Made by a program: the position numbers and the translations under genes. Under the pieces are notes generated by a model. That model worked only from the letters and a program-made list of their open reading frames with translations, did not search any database and had not been told where the DNA came from. This document shows, in pieces, positions 33,353 through 42,856 of a DNA stretch of 64,000 nt. The stretch's first letter is position 1. The number at the start of each line of letters is the position of its first letter. This DNA is from Batkoa obscura (lineage: Eukaryota; Entomophthoromycota; Entomophthoromycetes; Entomophthorales; Batkoaceae): the NCBI GenBank assembly GCA_030770535.1, contig JASVEC010000045.1, positions 124,001 to 188,000 of the forward strand. The letters run 5' to 3'.

Positions 33353-33619
33353 TCATTCCAAATCTTCAGCAATAACCTCATATTGTTCAATAGTTTGATT
33401 AAATTCGGACCTTGATTTTTTAAGCATAATCCTAGTTGGTAATGAATTCGTAAGTAATCTATGTTTAAAAACATAGACCTTATTATTAAATATATTGGTT
33501 CCATACCATCCTGGTGTCTTCATTTGAACCCTTGGGTATTCAGAGGTTGTATCTGTGGCAGCACTTAATACAGACGATGCGAGAAAAGGGAGTATATAAT
33601 AAATGTTAGGAAATAACAT
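33353..33619 (-). CDS. possible small secreted protein
   Basis: An 88-aa frame from the ATG at 33619, starting MLFPNIYYILPFLASSVLSA, a good signal peptide with a cleavage site near residue 20. The mature part is polar and has no cysteine. An ATG 30 bases upstream would add ten residues that spoil the signal, so I prefer the internal start. No family recognised. Confidence 0.4.
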   Translation of the reverse strand: MLFPNIYYILPFLASSVLSAATDTTSEYPRVQMKTPGWYGTNIFNNKVYVFKHRLLTNSLPTRIMLKKSRSEFNQTIEQYEVIAEDLE

Positions 33620-33649
33620 TCTTAAAGGACAAAGTGAGAGTAAATACAA

Positions 33650-34255
33650 TATATCAAAATAGAATTATTATGAAAGGGAGTGAAGTTTGAGTTTTTATTT
33701 TAATACTTGAAGTTTTTTCATAAATTAAAGATTTTTGGTTGAGATCAATTTTTTCTATTACTGTCTAGTTTTAATTTTAGAAGTAAATTATAGATTGGCA
33801 TAGATTTTCATTTGCTTATTTTAAAAAAACAAAATTTGGCTATGTATTTTTGTGTTTAAGAATTTTACTAACAATTTTTCCGCTAAATAGCGCTTAAAAA
33901 TGGAAAAAATAATGAAGTCAAAAAAAACACTCCCATTTATAGTTTATGATTTTCAAATGTTATTTATAAGAATACTTAAACTAAGTTGTACCTTTAAATA
34001 TATAATGATATATTACATTATTCATAAAATAACAATTTAGCTTAAATCAAGTAAATATAATTTATTAAAATACCTTTATATATATATATACTTGTCAAAT
34101 TAGATACAATTATTAAAAAACATTTGAAAAATATACTTTTAAGCATTAACTTTAATAAAATTTAAAGCGATAGATAATGAAAGACTCAAGTTATCAGCGT
34201 AAGCTGTTAATAAAAAAAGGAAGCACTAATAATGCAAGGCTACTAATTTAATAAT
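33650..34255. other. intergenic with one MITE
   Basis: Holds MITE copy 12 (33837-33935) and a short AT dinucleotide run near 34078-34092. No gene seen. Confidence 0.45.
33837..33935 (+). mobile_element. MITE copy 12
   Basis: A 99-bp copy starting TGGCTATGT and ending CACTCCCA, flanked by TT on both sides. The interior is close to consensus, including CCGCTAAATAGCGCTTAAAA. Confidence 0.87.
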
Positions 34256-35323
34256 TTATAAATCTTTCTTACTTTCTGCCTCTGCAATAGTTTCATCCAC
34301 TACCTTATTAGCTTCATCAACTGCTTCAGCTGCTTGTACTTTTACCTCTTCTTTTACTTCTCCTGCTTTTTCAGTAGCAGCATTCACACCTTGCTGTGCA
34401 GTTCCAACCGCTGAATCAACACCTTGCTTTGTGGTCTCAACTGCTGAATTGAGCCCTTGCTGTGCAGTTCCTACTGCTGAATTCACACCATCCTTGGTAG
34501 CTTCATATGCAGCATTGGCCTGATGCGAGGCGGTCTCAGCGACCAAAGTAGCATTTTCCTTAGCTGTTTCAACTGCTTGACCTACATTTTCTTTAACAGT
34601 TTCAGCTGCCAAAGCAGCATTTTCTTTAACTACTCCAACTGCTTGGCCTACATTTTCTTTAACAGTTTCTACTGCGGAATTGGCTGTCTCCGATGCCTTA
34701 GTAGCTGCAGCACTTACATTTTCTTTAACGTTTTGATATGCTACATTGGCCTTTTCTGTGGCAGTGGAAGCAGCTTGAGCTGCTGTTTTTTCAAGCTGTA
34801 CAGCTGCGGCTTCGGCTGAAGCCTTCATTTCACCTACTACTTCATTGATGGTTGTTTTATCATTTACAAGGTCATCAACAGTGCTAGTCAACTTTAAAAA
34901 TAAGGGGCGTAAAGTGGAAGCATGTAACTTTTCAGCACCACGGTAGTAAGGTAACATCAAATAGAGGATGATTACTAATTTAAAAAAGTAGTAGAATGGG
35001 ATGAGATAGAGGATGACAGGAGTAAAAAATTCAAAGACAGATAAAAAGCCGTAGACAGACCAATAGGTAAGCCATTGTACATCATCGTCTTTTGTTTTTG
35101 TTTCTAAAGCTCTTAATGAGTAAAAGGCAGGTACTAACCAACCTACAAAGGTAGTGATAAAAGCTCCGCCAATGTCAAAAAAGACTAGGATGGTAATGAT
35201 AGCAGAGAAACCAAGAAATAAATAAACTTTAGGGACAGTAGTTACCTGCTCTAATTTACGAATCAAGGGCGTTTTAGAAAGCTCTTTATCAAGTTGAGCT
35301 TCGTAGTATTTAACTTTATCCAT
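34256..35323 (-). CDS. Yop1/REEP5-type ER-shaping protein with an 11-mer repeat tail
   Basis: A single-exon gene of 355 aa. Residues 1-150 are a TB2/DP1/HVA22 domain: LSKTPLIRKLEQVTTVPKVY, hydrophobic hairpins (VYLFLGFSAIITILVFF, FITTFVGWLVPAFYSLRAL), then DDVQWLTYWSVYGFLSVFEF and the second hairpin. Yop1 and REEP5 insert as wedges and curve ER tubules. Standard proteins end near 180 residues. This one continues with about 200 residues of Ala/Glu/Lys/Val sequence. The part at about 205-315 falls into tandem 11-residue units, for example AAETVKENVGQ, AVETAKENATL, AVGTAQQGLNS and AVETTKQGVDS. Such 11-mers form amphipathic helices in LEA proteins, perilipins and synuclein. The tail probably lies on the ER or lipid-droplet surface. 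The domain call is firm; the tail's role is inference. Confidence 0.88.
   Translation of the reverse strand: MDKVKYYEAQLDKELSKTPLIRKLEQVTTVPKVYLFLGFSAIITILVFFDIGGAFITTFVGWLVPAFYSLRALETKTKDDDVQWLTYWSVYGFLSVFEFFTPVILYLIPFYYFFKLVIILYLMLPYYRGAEKLHASTLRPLFLKLTSTVDDLVNDKTTINEVVGEMKASAEAAAVQLEKTAAQAASTATEKANVAYQNVKENVSAAATKASETANSAVETVKENVGQAVGVVKENAALAAETVKENVGQAVETAKENATLVAETASHQANAAYEATKDGVNSAVGTAQQGLNSAVETTKQGVDSAVGTAQQGVNAATEKAGEVKEEVKVQAAEAVDEANKVVDETIAEAESKKDL
34360..34710 (-). repeat. 33-bp tandem repeats encoding 11-mers
   Basis: About ten diverged units of 33 bp within the 3' half of the Yop1-like gene, each coding an 11-residue Ala-rich unit. The units differ at third positions and in several residues, so the array is not a fresh slippage product. 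Confidence 0.75.
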
Positions 35324-35890
35324 TTTTGAGTGTATAAAAAGTGGAGATTTAATCTCAGTTTCATCTTATTTATATGCCTTACATTGACCCTGATTTTTTG
35401 AATTACGTCAACTTTCTCCATGTTATTCTGTGCTGAGAGTAAATCTATTCCTTTTATTGGAGCATCAAATTGCATTTTTTTTCAGGTTTTAGTTTGGATT
35501 TTGTTGGGAAATCGTTATCTTAATTTTACTGCTGTTGCAGTTCTTTTATGAGATGTTTTACTATTGATTTAAAAATAAATTTTGATGAAATGATTAAAAC
35601 TTAAGGATTAAGCATTATAAAATCCATTTAGATTAATTTTAATATAAAAATTACCACCAAATATTTTGAAAAAGAGTTGTAACAACTGCATCACTCAGTT
35701 TTTCTACAAATTATTAAATAAAAATCATTGATGTCATCATTGCAGGGATAACTTATTTTTAATTCAACTCATTTGCCTGAAGATAAAAGAAATTGTGAGA
35801 ATAGTAAATTCAGTAAAAATCAAATTCAGTAAAAATTAGAGTATTTATTGTACAACAGTCCAGTACATTATTATGAATGTTCGTAATTTT
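35324..35890. other. intergenic
   Basis: About 570 bases between two minus-strand genes; no gene or repeat recognised. Confidence 0.4.
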
Positions 35891-37457
35891 TCAAATCATT
35901 GTTTCTTCAATAAATAATTTTCTAATGTCTTCTAAATCAACATGATGAAAAGTGATTGGACACTTGGAGTGTTCTTGAATATATTGAAAGATACAGGGAT
36001 AACAGAAGGTATAACCAGTAGATAGCATGGCTGGATTACTACGTTTTCTTAAGCAAATGGCACAGGAACTGTTATCTGAGGGTAATGGCAATCCGTTTTT
36101 GTTTGGCTATAATATAAATAAGTTAATACAATATAACCAAATAAACAAATTATACTACTTTAATTGGCTCAGGTGGTGGGGGTAAAGGACCTATACTACT
36201 ATCATTCGATTTTTGAAATGAATTCGAAGAATACCACCATTCCAAAAACTTTAAAACAAACACTGACATTGGTAATAAAATTTTTAAAAAGTTGATACCA
36301 TACTTTAAAATGATAAAACTTAGTTGTAATATCTTCTTTGGTCTACTCAACTTCGAATAATTTTGCATAATCTTTTGCATTTCTCGTTGTTTACGAGTAT
36401 CTCTTGCTCTCTATTTTATTTTTGCTTTAGTTTAATCTATAATTATGAATTACATTATTATACTTACGTAGTCTTCTTCACCCATTCTTTTAATATATAA
36501 ACCTAAAAACTGGTTCACTGGAGAATGATAATCACTTGTTTCAAACAAATAAGCGATATAATAAGTTAAAGGAATAGCATGATAAAATAAATGAGCAAAA
36601 GGATAGCCAGCAATAAACCCTTTTTTTAACTTATTTTTAACTGTAAATCCTAATTTTAATATGGGTTTCTAAATTGCCAATAATTTAATACCAAATGTCG
36701 TCATATATATTATTGTTCGTTACCATATTTATATTCCTTTTTATAAACTCAGGTATTTGATTTTCGATTACTTGCTTAATGCCAGTTTCCATTTCCTCTT
36801 CTTCATCTTCTTCTTCAAACAAGTCATCCCCTAGTAATCTAGCTGCTTCACCACCAGTTAAACTTTGATATAAGTCATCCATTTTGCATTTAAAATAAGG
36901 AACAAAAGCCTAAATAAAATATAAACAAAATATCAAAAACTAGATATTTCATTTACCAAAAAGAACAATGACTTATTGATTTGCTTTGGGCTCAAATCAT
37001 TATTGATAACCATTTGAGTTGCTGTTTCTAAGCTTTTAGCTTCATAATTTTCAATCATTTGATTATCAGTGAACTTCTTTAGTCTTCTCAAACCATAGAA
37101 ACTTTCGGAAAATGAAGCGTCTATAATAAAAGAATCTTAGATATTATTCTTTTAAAATTTAGAATTCTTTTTTACTCCAGTCATATAAATAATGTCTTTC
37201 GATAACGAGCATTAATAAGACATACAACTCGTCATAATAGCTTAGCATGTTGATTAAGTATCTTGGATATCGTTGAGCATATACCTAGAACGTTAGATCT
37301 TTAGTTGAAGTTTAAATGTTTATTTTTGTCCAGTTACAGTTAATATATATCTTAGAGCAGGTCGAAATAAATCATTAAGTCTATCTTGGGCAATCAGTTC
37401 AAACAATGAAGGTCTATAGACGTCCTCTGAACTACCAACACTGTTTAAAAATTCCAT
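35891..37457 (-). CDS. PEX12: peroxin-12 (PEX12), RING E3 subunit of the peroxisomal import machinery
   Basis: Seven exons are inferred in transcript order: 37338-37457, 37176-37284, 36957-37120, 36724-36909, 36468-36668, 36159-36410 and 35891-36106, giving 415 aa. The N-terminal Pex2/Pex12 domain is recognisable from [29 protein letters not shown]-type helices, and [16 protein letters not shown]. Then come [30 protein letters not shown] and [16 protein letters not shown] Pro-rich linker (PLPPPPEP) precedes the C-terminal RING: CAIC, then CYPC, then SKCPIT. As in other PEX12 proteins, the RING lacks part of the second zinc site. With PEX2 and PEX10 it forms the membrane ligase that ubiquitinates the receptor PEX5 for recycling. 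Confidence 0.9.
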
Positions 37458-37854
37458 CTCGTTCGGATTGTTGTTGAGAAAAGTGATTTTTTGTGGAAAT
37501 TATTTTAATTTTTTATTGTTGCATTGATATTAATTTTGTTACGTAGTTTATAGCCGAATATATTTTTTATTAACGTTTTAATAAACCAAGTCATGAAAAT
37601 TTAAAGGTATTGAGATATTATGATTATAATTATAATTATTTCATATATTTTATATTATTTGAAATAATAGCATTAAATTAAATGATAATATGCAGAAATA
37701 TAACTTTTATCATAAAACTCTATTTTAAAACATTTCGAATTTTTAAACTCAAATCATAGTAGCCAATAAATAATTTGGAGTAAACCACCTGCTTTAATTA
37801 AAAGTATAAAAAAATCAAAAATCGAATGGTATAAAGACATCTTGTTAGAAAGAA
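37458..37854. promoter_or_regulatory. divergent promoter region PEX12 / phosphatase
   Basis: About 400 bases between divergent genes. TATAAAA at 37805-37811 lies about 44 bases before the ATG of the phosphatase gene. No TATA is obvious on the PEX12 side. Confidence 0.45.
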
Positions 37855-39401
37855 ATGCAGCTACTAGTATTAGTGCTATTATTGTCAAACCTTATCCTTT
37901 GCAAGTCAGGACTTTCTGATTATCTAGGAACTAAATCAAGATATCGATTCAACGGAAAAGTTAATGAAGCGAAAGCACCAACTGGTTGTCATTTAAAGCA
38001 GGTTCATTTGGTAAATAATATAAAAATAACTATTTATATTTATTGATATGATAAAAATAGGTAGCACGTCATGGTAAGCTATAGAAAAATTATTTTGAAA
38101 CTTAAGTTAATGAATCAACTTGAAGGTACAAGAAATCCAAGTTCGTCCGATATAAAGTCTTTTAAAAAACTAGAAACTTTGTTACAAAATAATACATTTT
38201 CGCCACCATACGCCTTTTTGAACCATTGGGTAAGTCAAGAGCTGCTACATACCAAATAATGTACTGATACTATACTACATAATAGAAATCTCCATACAAC
38301 GCCAAAGAGCACTCCCAGTTACATTTGATAGGAAAGCAAGAGCTGTATCAGTTAGCGAAACGAGATTTGGTTAGATACAAGAAGCTGTTAAATACAACCT
38401 ATAACCCAGTGGACTTTGATTTTTATTCTTCTAGCGTTAGCAGGTAATTGCGATATAATTTGATAATGAGAGGCATGTATTGATGTATTATTATAGGACT
38501 GTAATATCAGGTAGTTCATATGGTATTTCATTGTTTGAGGGTAAAGGTGAGTTGACAAAAGCCAGAGTTAGTCCTTTCTATGTACAAACTTTACAGCAAG
38601 TAAAACTGATTTAAATTATCAATTTGATTGCCTAATTATTGCTAGGAAACTGATAGTCGATTAGAAATTAAAAAAGGATGTAAGTACTGGGGGAAAGAGA
38701 TAGAGGACAATCACATGTTAAAAAAAGAGTTAACGAAATATGAAATGAAATATTTTCCAAAAATCCAGCAGCAGTTAAATGAAGAATTAAATGTTTTATT
38801 TACTTTTGAAGAAGTGGTAGTATTATTTAAGCTATGTAGTTTTGACTATAGCTTATTCAATCTCGAAAAGCAGTTTTGTAGTATATTTAAACAAAAAGAT
38901 TTGGTTATTTTAAGCTATTATTTTGATTTAATGGATTATTATAACTATAGTTATGGAAATGAAATTAACATGTATTTGGCAGTAGATTTGATTAAGTTTT
39001 TATTAGATCAAATTCAATTAGATAAAGTTACCACGCTTTCATTCACCCATAGTGAAACTATTTTATTCTTTGTTAGTGCTTTGGTGAGTATCGTTATAAT
39101 TATGTTGTATTTAATATTCATAATCTCTTAGAGTCTATTTAAAGATAATATAACCTTAACATCAGATTTAAATTTAGACCAAATTCAACAACGTCAATTC
39201 AAAACAAGTGACATTGCACCCTTTGCAAGTAATATTCATATTGAGGTCTATCAATGTAAAGGTGATTTTGAATTAAGATTTTTATTAAATGAAAAGGTAA
39301 TCCAACTTCCAAACTGTCCCATTTACTGTAATTTAAATCAATTCAAATTGATTTATGAGAAATTATTATCTCAAAATTATACAAAAATATGTTCAATATA
39401 A
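37855..39401 (+). CDS. secreted histidine acid phosphatase, MINPP1/phytase-like
   Basis: Seven exons are inferred: 37855-38010, 38061-38073, 38126-38229, 38286-38443, 38497-38599, 38646-39083 and 39131-39401, giving about 413 aa. A signal peptide (LLVLVLLLSNLILC) is followed by QVHLVARHGTRNPSS, the catalytic RHGxRxP signature with nucleophile His56. The proton-donor end has FTHSETILFF near 312, matching the HAE-type motif of the MINPP branch. SSYGISLFEG and GCKYW are further family segments. MINPP1 enzymes remove phosphates from inositol polyphosphates, including phytate, in the secretory pathway or outside the cell. The catalytic ARHG is coded by a 13-nt micro-exon between two ~50-nt introns. 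The last exon is one base out in my length sum, so one boundary may be off. Confidence 0.8.
38061..38073 (+). other. 13-nt micro-exon with the catalytic Arg-His
   Basis: The exon codes Val-Ala-Arg-His plus the first base of Gly. Joining CATG to the next exon (GTACAAGA) gives ARHGTRNP, the invariant signature. The donor is GTAAGC and the upstream acceptor AAAATAG. Its inclusion is required for a functional enzyme. Confidence 0.7.
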
Positions 39402-39470
39402 GTTAAAAATAATTTTCAATAAAACATATTGCTCACTTTTATTTTGTTGTTATTTTTATTATTTTTACCT

Positions 39471-41391
39471 TTATATCTTATAGTAGTCCGCTGTCTTTAT
39501 ACCTTTATAATAGTCTCCCGTGGCATACATAAAGATCCATTGATCTCTATCAAAATCATACTTTATAAAATGGCAATCTTCTTTTTGCTTTAATACTCCT
39601 TCGACGAATTTCAAACAATCGTCATATTTGGCATTGCTAAGATTATGAATAAATTTATAATAGTTCCAGCTGCTTTGCACTGTTACTTTACAAGGTACAT
39701 TGATTCCTTTACCGAATTCAGGGCGAACGTGATCTGGATATAACTTAAAATCAAGGCGGTGTACATTAACAAGTTGTAGTAATTTAGATTCTAAATCCAT
39801 TCCATGGTACTCTGATAGATCAACAGGCATATAAAAGTCTATATCAATTGTATTACGAATAGTAATCCTTAAATTATTTACACTTTTTAATTCATTTTCG
39901 GTCATACATTGGATATCAGGTGTAATTAAAATATCATAGTCTTCACTTTGTTCTGGAGTGACTCTAGAATATTTTTGAGCTACTTCTCGTTTTACCTCTT
40001 TATTTCCATTAAAAAACAATAATTTTGTCATATCAAAAGTTGGATCTAAAGATCTAGGATCGACATACATTCTATCATTTGCCATTTTTGTGCCATGGTC
40101 TTTAAATGGATCAATATATGTTAAAAATGATCTCAACGAAGCGTCCTTTATATGTATATCTTTTTGCTTTTCCTTTTCTTCTTCCTTTTCTTTTTGTTTC
40201 TCCTTTTCTTTGCTTTCAGCTATCTCTTTGTCTTTACTTACGTCCACTCGGATGTCTCCGAAGGGCACAGATTGATGTTGAGGTGGAGCTTGGTTTATAG
40301 AGCTAGTTTGATTTAAAGTAGTGACTGTATTGTTAGTGAATTCAGATCTATAATCTAAATAAAATTAATGTTGGTTTAAATATAAGCTAAAATGTTTTAC
40401 TTTCTAATCCAGTGTTTGGTCTTTTAAATAAAAATGGCCCTTTTTCAGTATTATAATTACCATCCTGATCTTTTACAGGTAATATTATAACAGGTTTACT
40501 ACCACCAGTAACTAATCGAGCTGGAATTTCTTTACTATTTTCATCAAAAAGTCCACTGTTTATTACAAATCCATTAGCATCTTCTTGTCGATTAGGATTT
40601 AATAAGTTAGTAGAATTCAATTGAATTGCACCTTCTCCTCCAGTTAAATATTGTTTTGCATTGGGATTAAATTGCCCCTGAGATTGCTGTAAATTGGTAT
40701 TAAAGCTGGTACTTGGTTGGGTAATAGTTCCGAATCCTGTACCACTCTTCTGAAGATTAAAATTGAATCCTAAAGTAATTAGTTTTAAAAGACAAAATTC
40801 ATAATCATTCATACCTTGTGTAGCAATCGCGGTACTCTTAGCATTTAATGTATTATTTGGAAATAACGCAGTATTTGGTTGAGATAACGAAGAACCGAAA
40901 GCTCCAGCTTGGGTAGTAGCTGTATTTATAGATAATCCATTCTTTTGACCAAAGCCGCCTAAGTTGTTGACTGTTTGGTTAGTAACTGAAGTATTCCCAA
41001 ATAAACCAGCTCCTTGCTGAGAAGTAGTTAAAGTATTTCCAAATAAACCACTATTTTGTTGGGTAGTATTTGAGGCACTTCCAAACAAATTACTACCCTG
41101 TTGTGCGGTAGCAGAAGTATTTCCAAATAAGCTACCTCCTTGCTGAGTATTGCTTGAAGCGCTCCCAAAAAGATTACCGCTTTGTTGAGTACTAGTAGAA
41201 GTGCCTCCAAACAAACTACCTCCCTGTTGAGTAGATGCACCAAAAGCAGAGCCACTATTATTCCCGGTCAAAGACAAAGTAGGCTTATTTTGAGTACTTG
41301 ATTGGCCAAACGTATTAATTGTTGTTGGTTTACTCACGTTTTGAGCTCCAAAGCCAGATGTGTTAAAACCTCCACCTTGATTTTGCATCAT
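39471..41391 (-). CDS. NUP98-type FG nucleoporin (Nup100/Nup116/Nup98)
   Basis: Three exons are inferred: 40815-41391, 40401-40769 and 39471-40354, giving 609 aa. The N-terminal 200 residues are Gln/Ser/Asn-rich with tandem 17-18-residue units around SLFGG, NLFGS and GLFGN, the GLFG repeats that form the permeability barrier. A Lys/Glu-rich stretch of about 25 residues sits near 355. Residues ~453-609 match the NUP98 autoproteolytic fold: DYDILITPDI, LRITIRNTIDIDFYMPVDLS, VHRLDFKLYPDHVRPEFGKGIN and FIKYDFDRDQWIFMYA. The self-cleaving HFS site is absent; the corresponding end reads YATGDYYKG. It would therefore be an uncleaved protein, like yeast Nup100 and Nup116. I see no GLEBS motif. The 45-nt intron at 40770-40814 is a multiple of three and lacks a stop, so retention would stay in frame. 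Confidence 0.88.
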
Positions 41392-41848
41392 GAATCTTTT
41401 GAAAAAAATACAGAATTAAGGTTTGAATTTGTCTTTTTTAGCTTATTAAAAATTGCAACAGCAGTGCAAAAACGGAAGAAGTATTGCGTATTTTGAAGGG
41501 ACGAATTTGGTTGCTATTTTTTAAGATTTTAGTGCAAAATAAAATCAGTTTAAACTGTAATTATTTGACCATATTATGAGATAAAAAAATCTTAAAAATT
41601 TTCTATAATAAACCTCTTTTTTTATATCTTATATAATTTTTAATTATTTGCTTTAATGAGTATATAAATGGATGGATAAAAAGCTTATTCCCAAAGAAAG
41701 CTCAATTATGTAAGTATTAACAAGAATTTTACAAGAAAATTATACTACTATACTTGATTTTATTTAAATATTTAAACAAAATATAAGGCGAAATCATAAA
41801 TGTAGCAATATTCTATCAACTTTATTCCCATATAACTTATGACCTCTT
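41392..41848. other. intergenic
   Basis: About 460 bases between two minus-strand genes, presumably the nucleoporin promoter and the RPC37 3' region. Nothing distinct is visible. Confidence 0.4.
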
Positions 41849-42658
41849 TTATTCGATATCAGCATCACTTTGTTTATTATCTGGTATACTATTATCAACC
41901 TTCATAGCTGAAATAGCGTTTAAATAGTCCATTTTGTTCGAGTTGAACTCTATGACATTCTCGCTCTGGTTAAAAAGTCTTTGAAACAATTTATCACTCT
42001 CTTCTGAATCCTTATTGAAATAAAGGATTCTTTTCCAACTCTCTTCATTTCTTTCTCTGAACTGGTCAATCACGCTTCTCTTTCTTTCTTCCCCTAAGTT
42101 GTTTTGATTGATTAATTGTAATTGAACGGCCTTTGCTACTCCAGTTCCCTTGCCATCATTTACCTTTTCATTATGAACTTCCTTCAACTTTTGCTTCATG
42201 TTATCCAAAGCTTTGAAATTGGGTGAAAAAGAAGCTGATTTATCAATCAAAGTAAGATGTAGGCTATTATCCTTAATAGCCCCTACTAAACTTCGGGCAT
42301 TGATTGGTGTTAATTTTCCTGATAATGAGTGTCGATCATAAAGTTGTCCTTCTGGTTTGGTGATATGATGCATCATATCATCAGTCTCCGCGGATTTTTC
42401 ATCTAATCCTACTCCTAATTCTCTTCCTCTTGCAAAATTATAAGTACTAAGATTAGTGTCAATTTTTAGCTCTAATTCTACCAAACCACTGTTTGGTTTT
42501 ATTTTAGTTTCTATTGGAAATAAAGATTGTCCACTCTCTTCGTTCATAGTTGGAAATTGAAATAAGCTTAAACACTCATTGAGATCTGAATTAATATATA
42601 TGTCCATTTCGCGTATAATTTCATCTTCGACTTCTTGTTTGATTGTAGTTGAATCCAT
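41849..42658 (-). CDS. RNA polymerase III subunit RPC5/Rpc37
   Basis: A single-exon gene of 269 aa. The N-terminus has the RPC37/Sin-like pattern: a lead-in IIREMDIYINSDL, then LSLFQFPTM, then IKPNSGLVELELKIDTNLSTYNFARG, where families read 'R.KP....+E.....+....Y'. It continues with NARSLVGAIKDNSLHLTLIDKSASFSPNFKALD, corresponding to 'vG.l..g.lhL.pv.......P.f..ld'. The C-terminal part is helical and charged (EERKRSVIDQFRERNEESWKRILYF). Rpc37 dimerises with Rpc53 as a TFIIF-like module needed for Pol III initiation, termination and re-initiation. The length fits yeast Rpc37 (282 aa). It shares a 198-bp divergent promoter with the THOC3 gene. Confidence 0.72.
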   Translation of the reverse strand: MDSTTIKQEVEDEIIREMDIYINSDLNECLSLFQFPTMNEESGQSLFPIETKIKPNSGLVELELKIDTNLSTYNFARGRELGVGLDEKSAETDDMMHHITKPEGQLYDRHSLSGKLTPINARSLVGAIKDNSLHLTLIDKSASFSPNFKALDNMKQKLKEVHNEKVNDGKGTGVAKAVQLQLINQNNLGEERKRSVIDQFRERNEESWKRILYFNKDSEESDKLFQRLFNQSENVIEFNSNKMDYLNAISAMKVDNSIPDNKQSDADIE

Positions 42659-42856
42659 TTTATGTAAATAAATTTAAAAAATTAAAAACAGCTTCAGTAA
42701 ATTTAGTAAAGTAGGGCGGGACCAATTAAAATAACTGTTGTGATATCTTCCAATCAAACTATAGTAAATTAGAATACTATTTTCAGCTTCCATTTGTTAA
42801 ACAACTTTATTTTGTAAGTGTTTTTTATTGTAATTAGGTTTGAAAAATAAAATAAA
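42659..42856. promoter_or_regulatory. 198-bp bidirectional promoter RPC37 / THOC3
   Basis: Only 198 bases separate the two divergent start codons, so both genes must be driven from here. A G+C-rich patch (AGTAGGGCGGGACC) near 42708 stands out from the AT-rich background and may be a transcription-factor site. Confidence 0.5.

Noticed and set aside
36669-36692. 24-nt intron in PEX12
   Set aside because: Implausibly short and out of phase. A 55-nt intron at 36669-36723 with a GTAACG donor gives a clean join to KPILKLGF.
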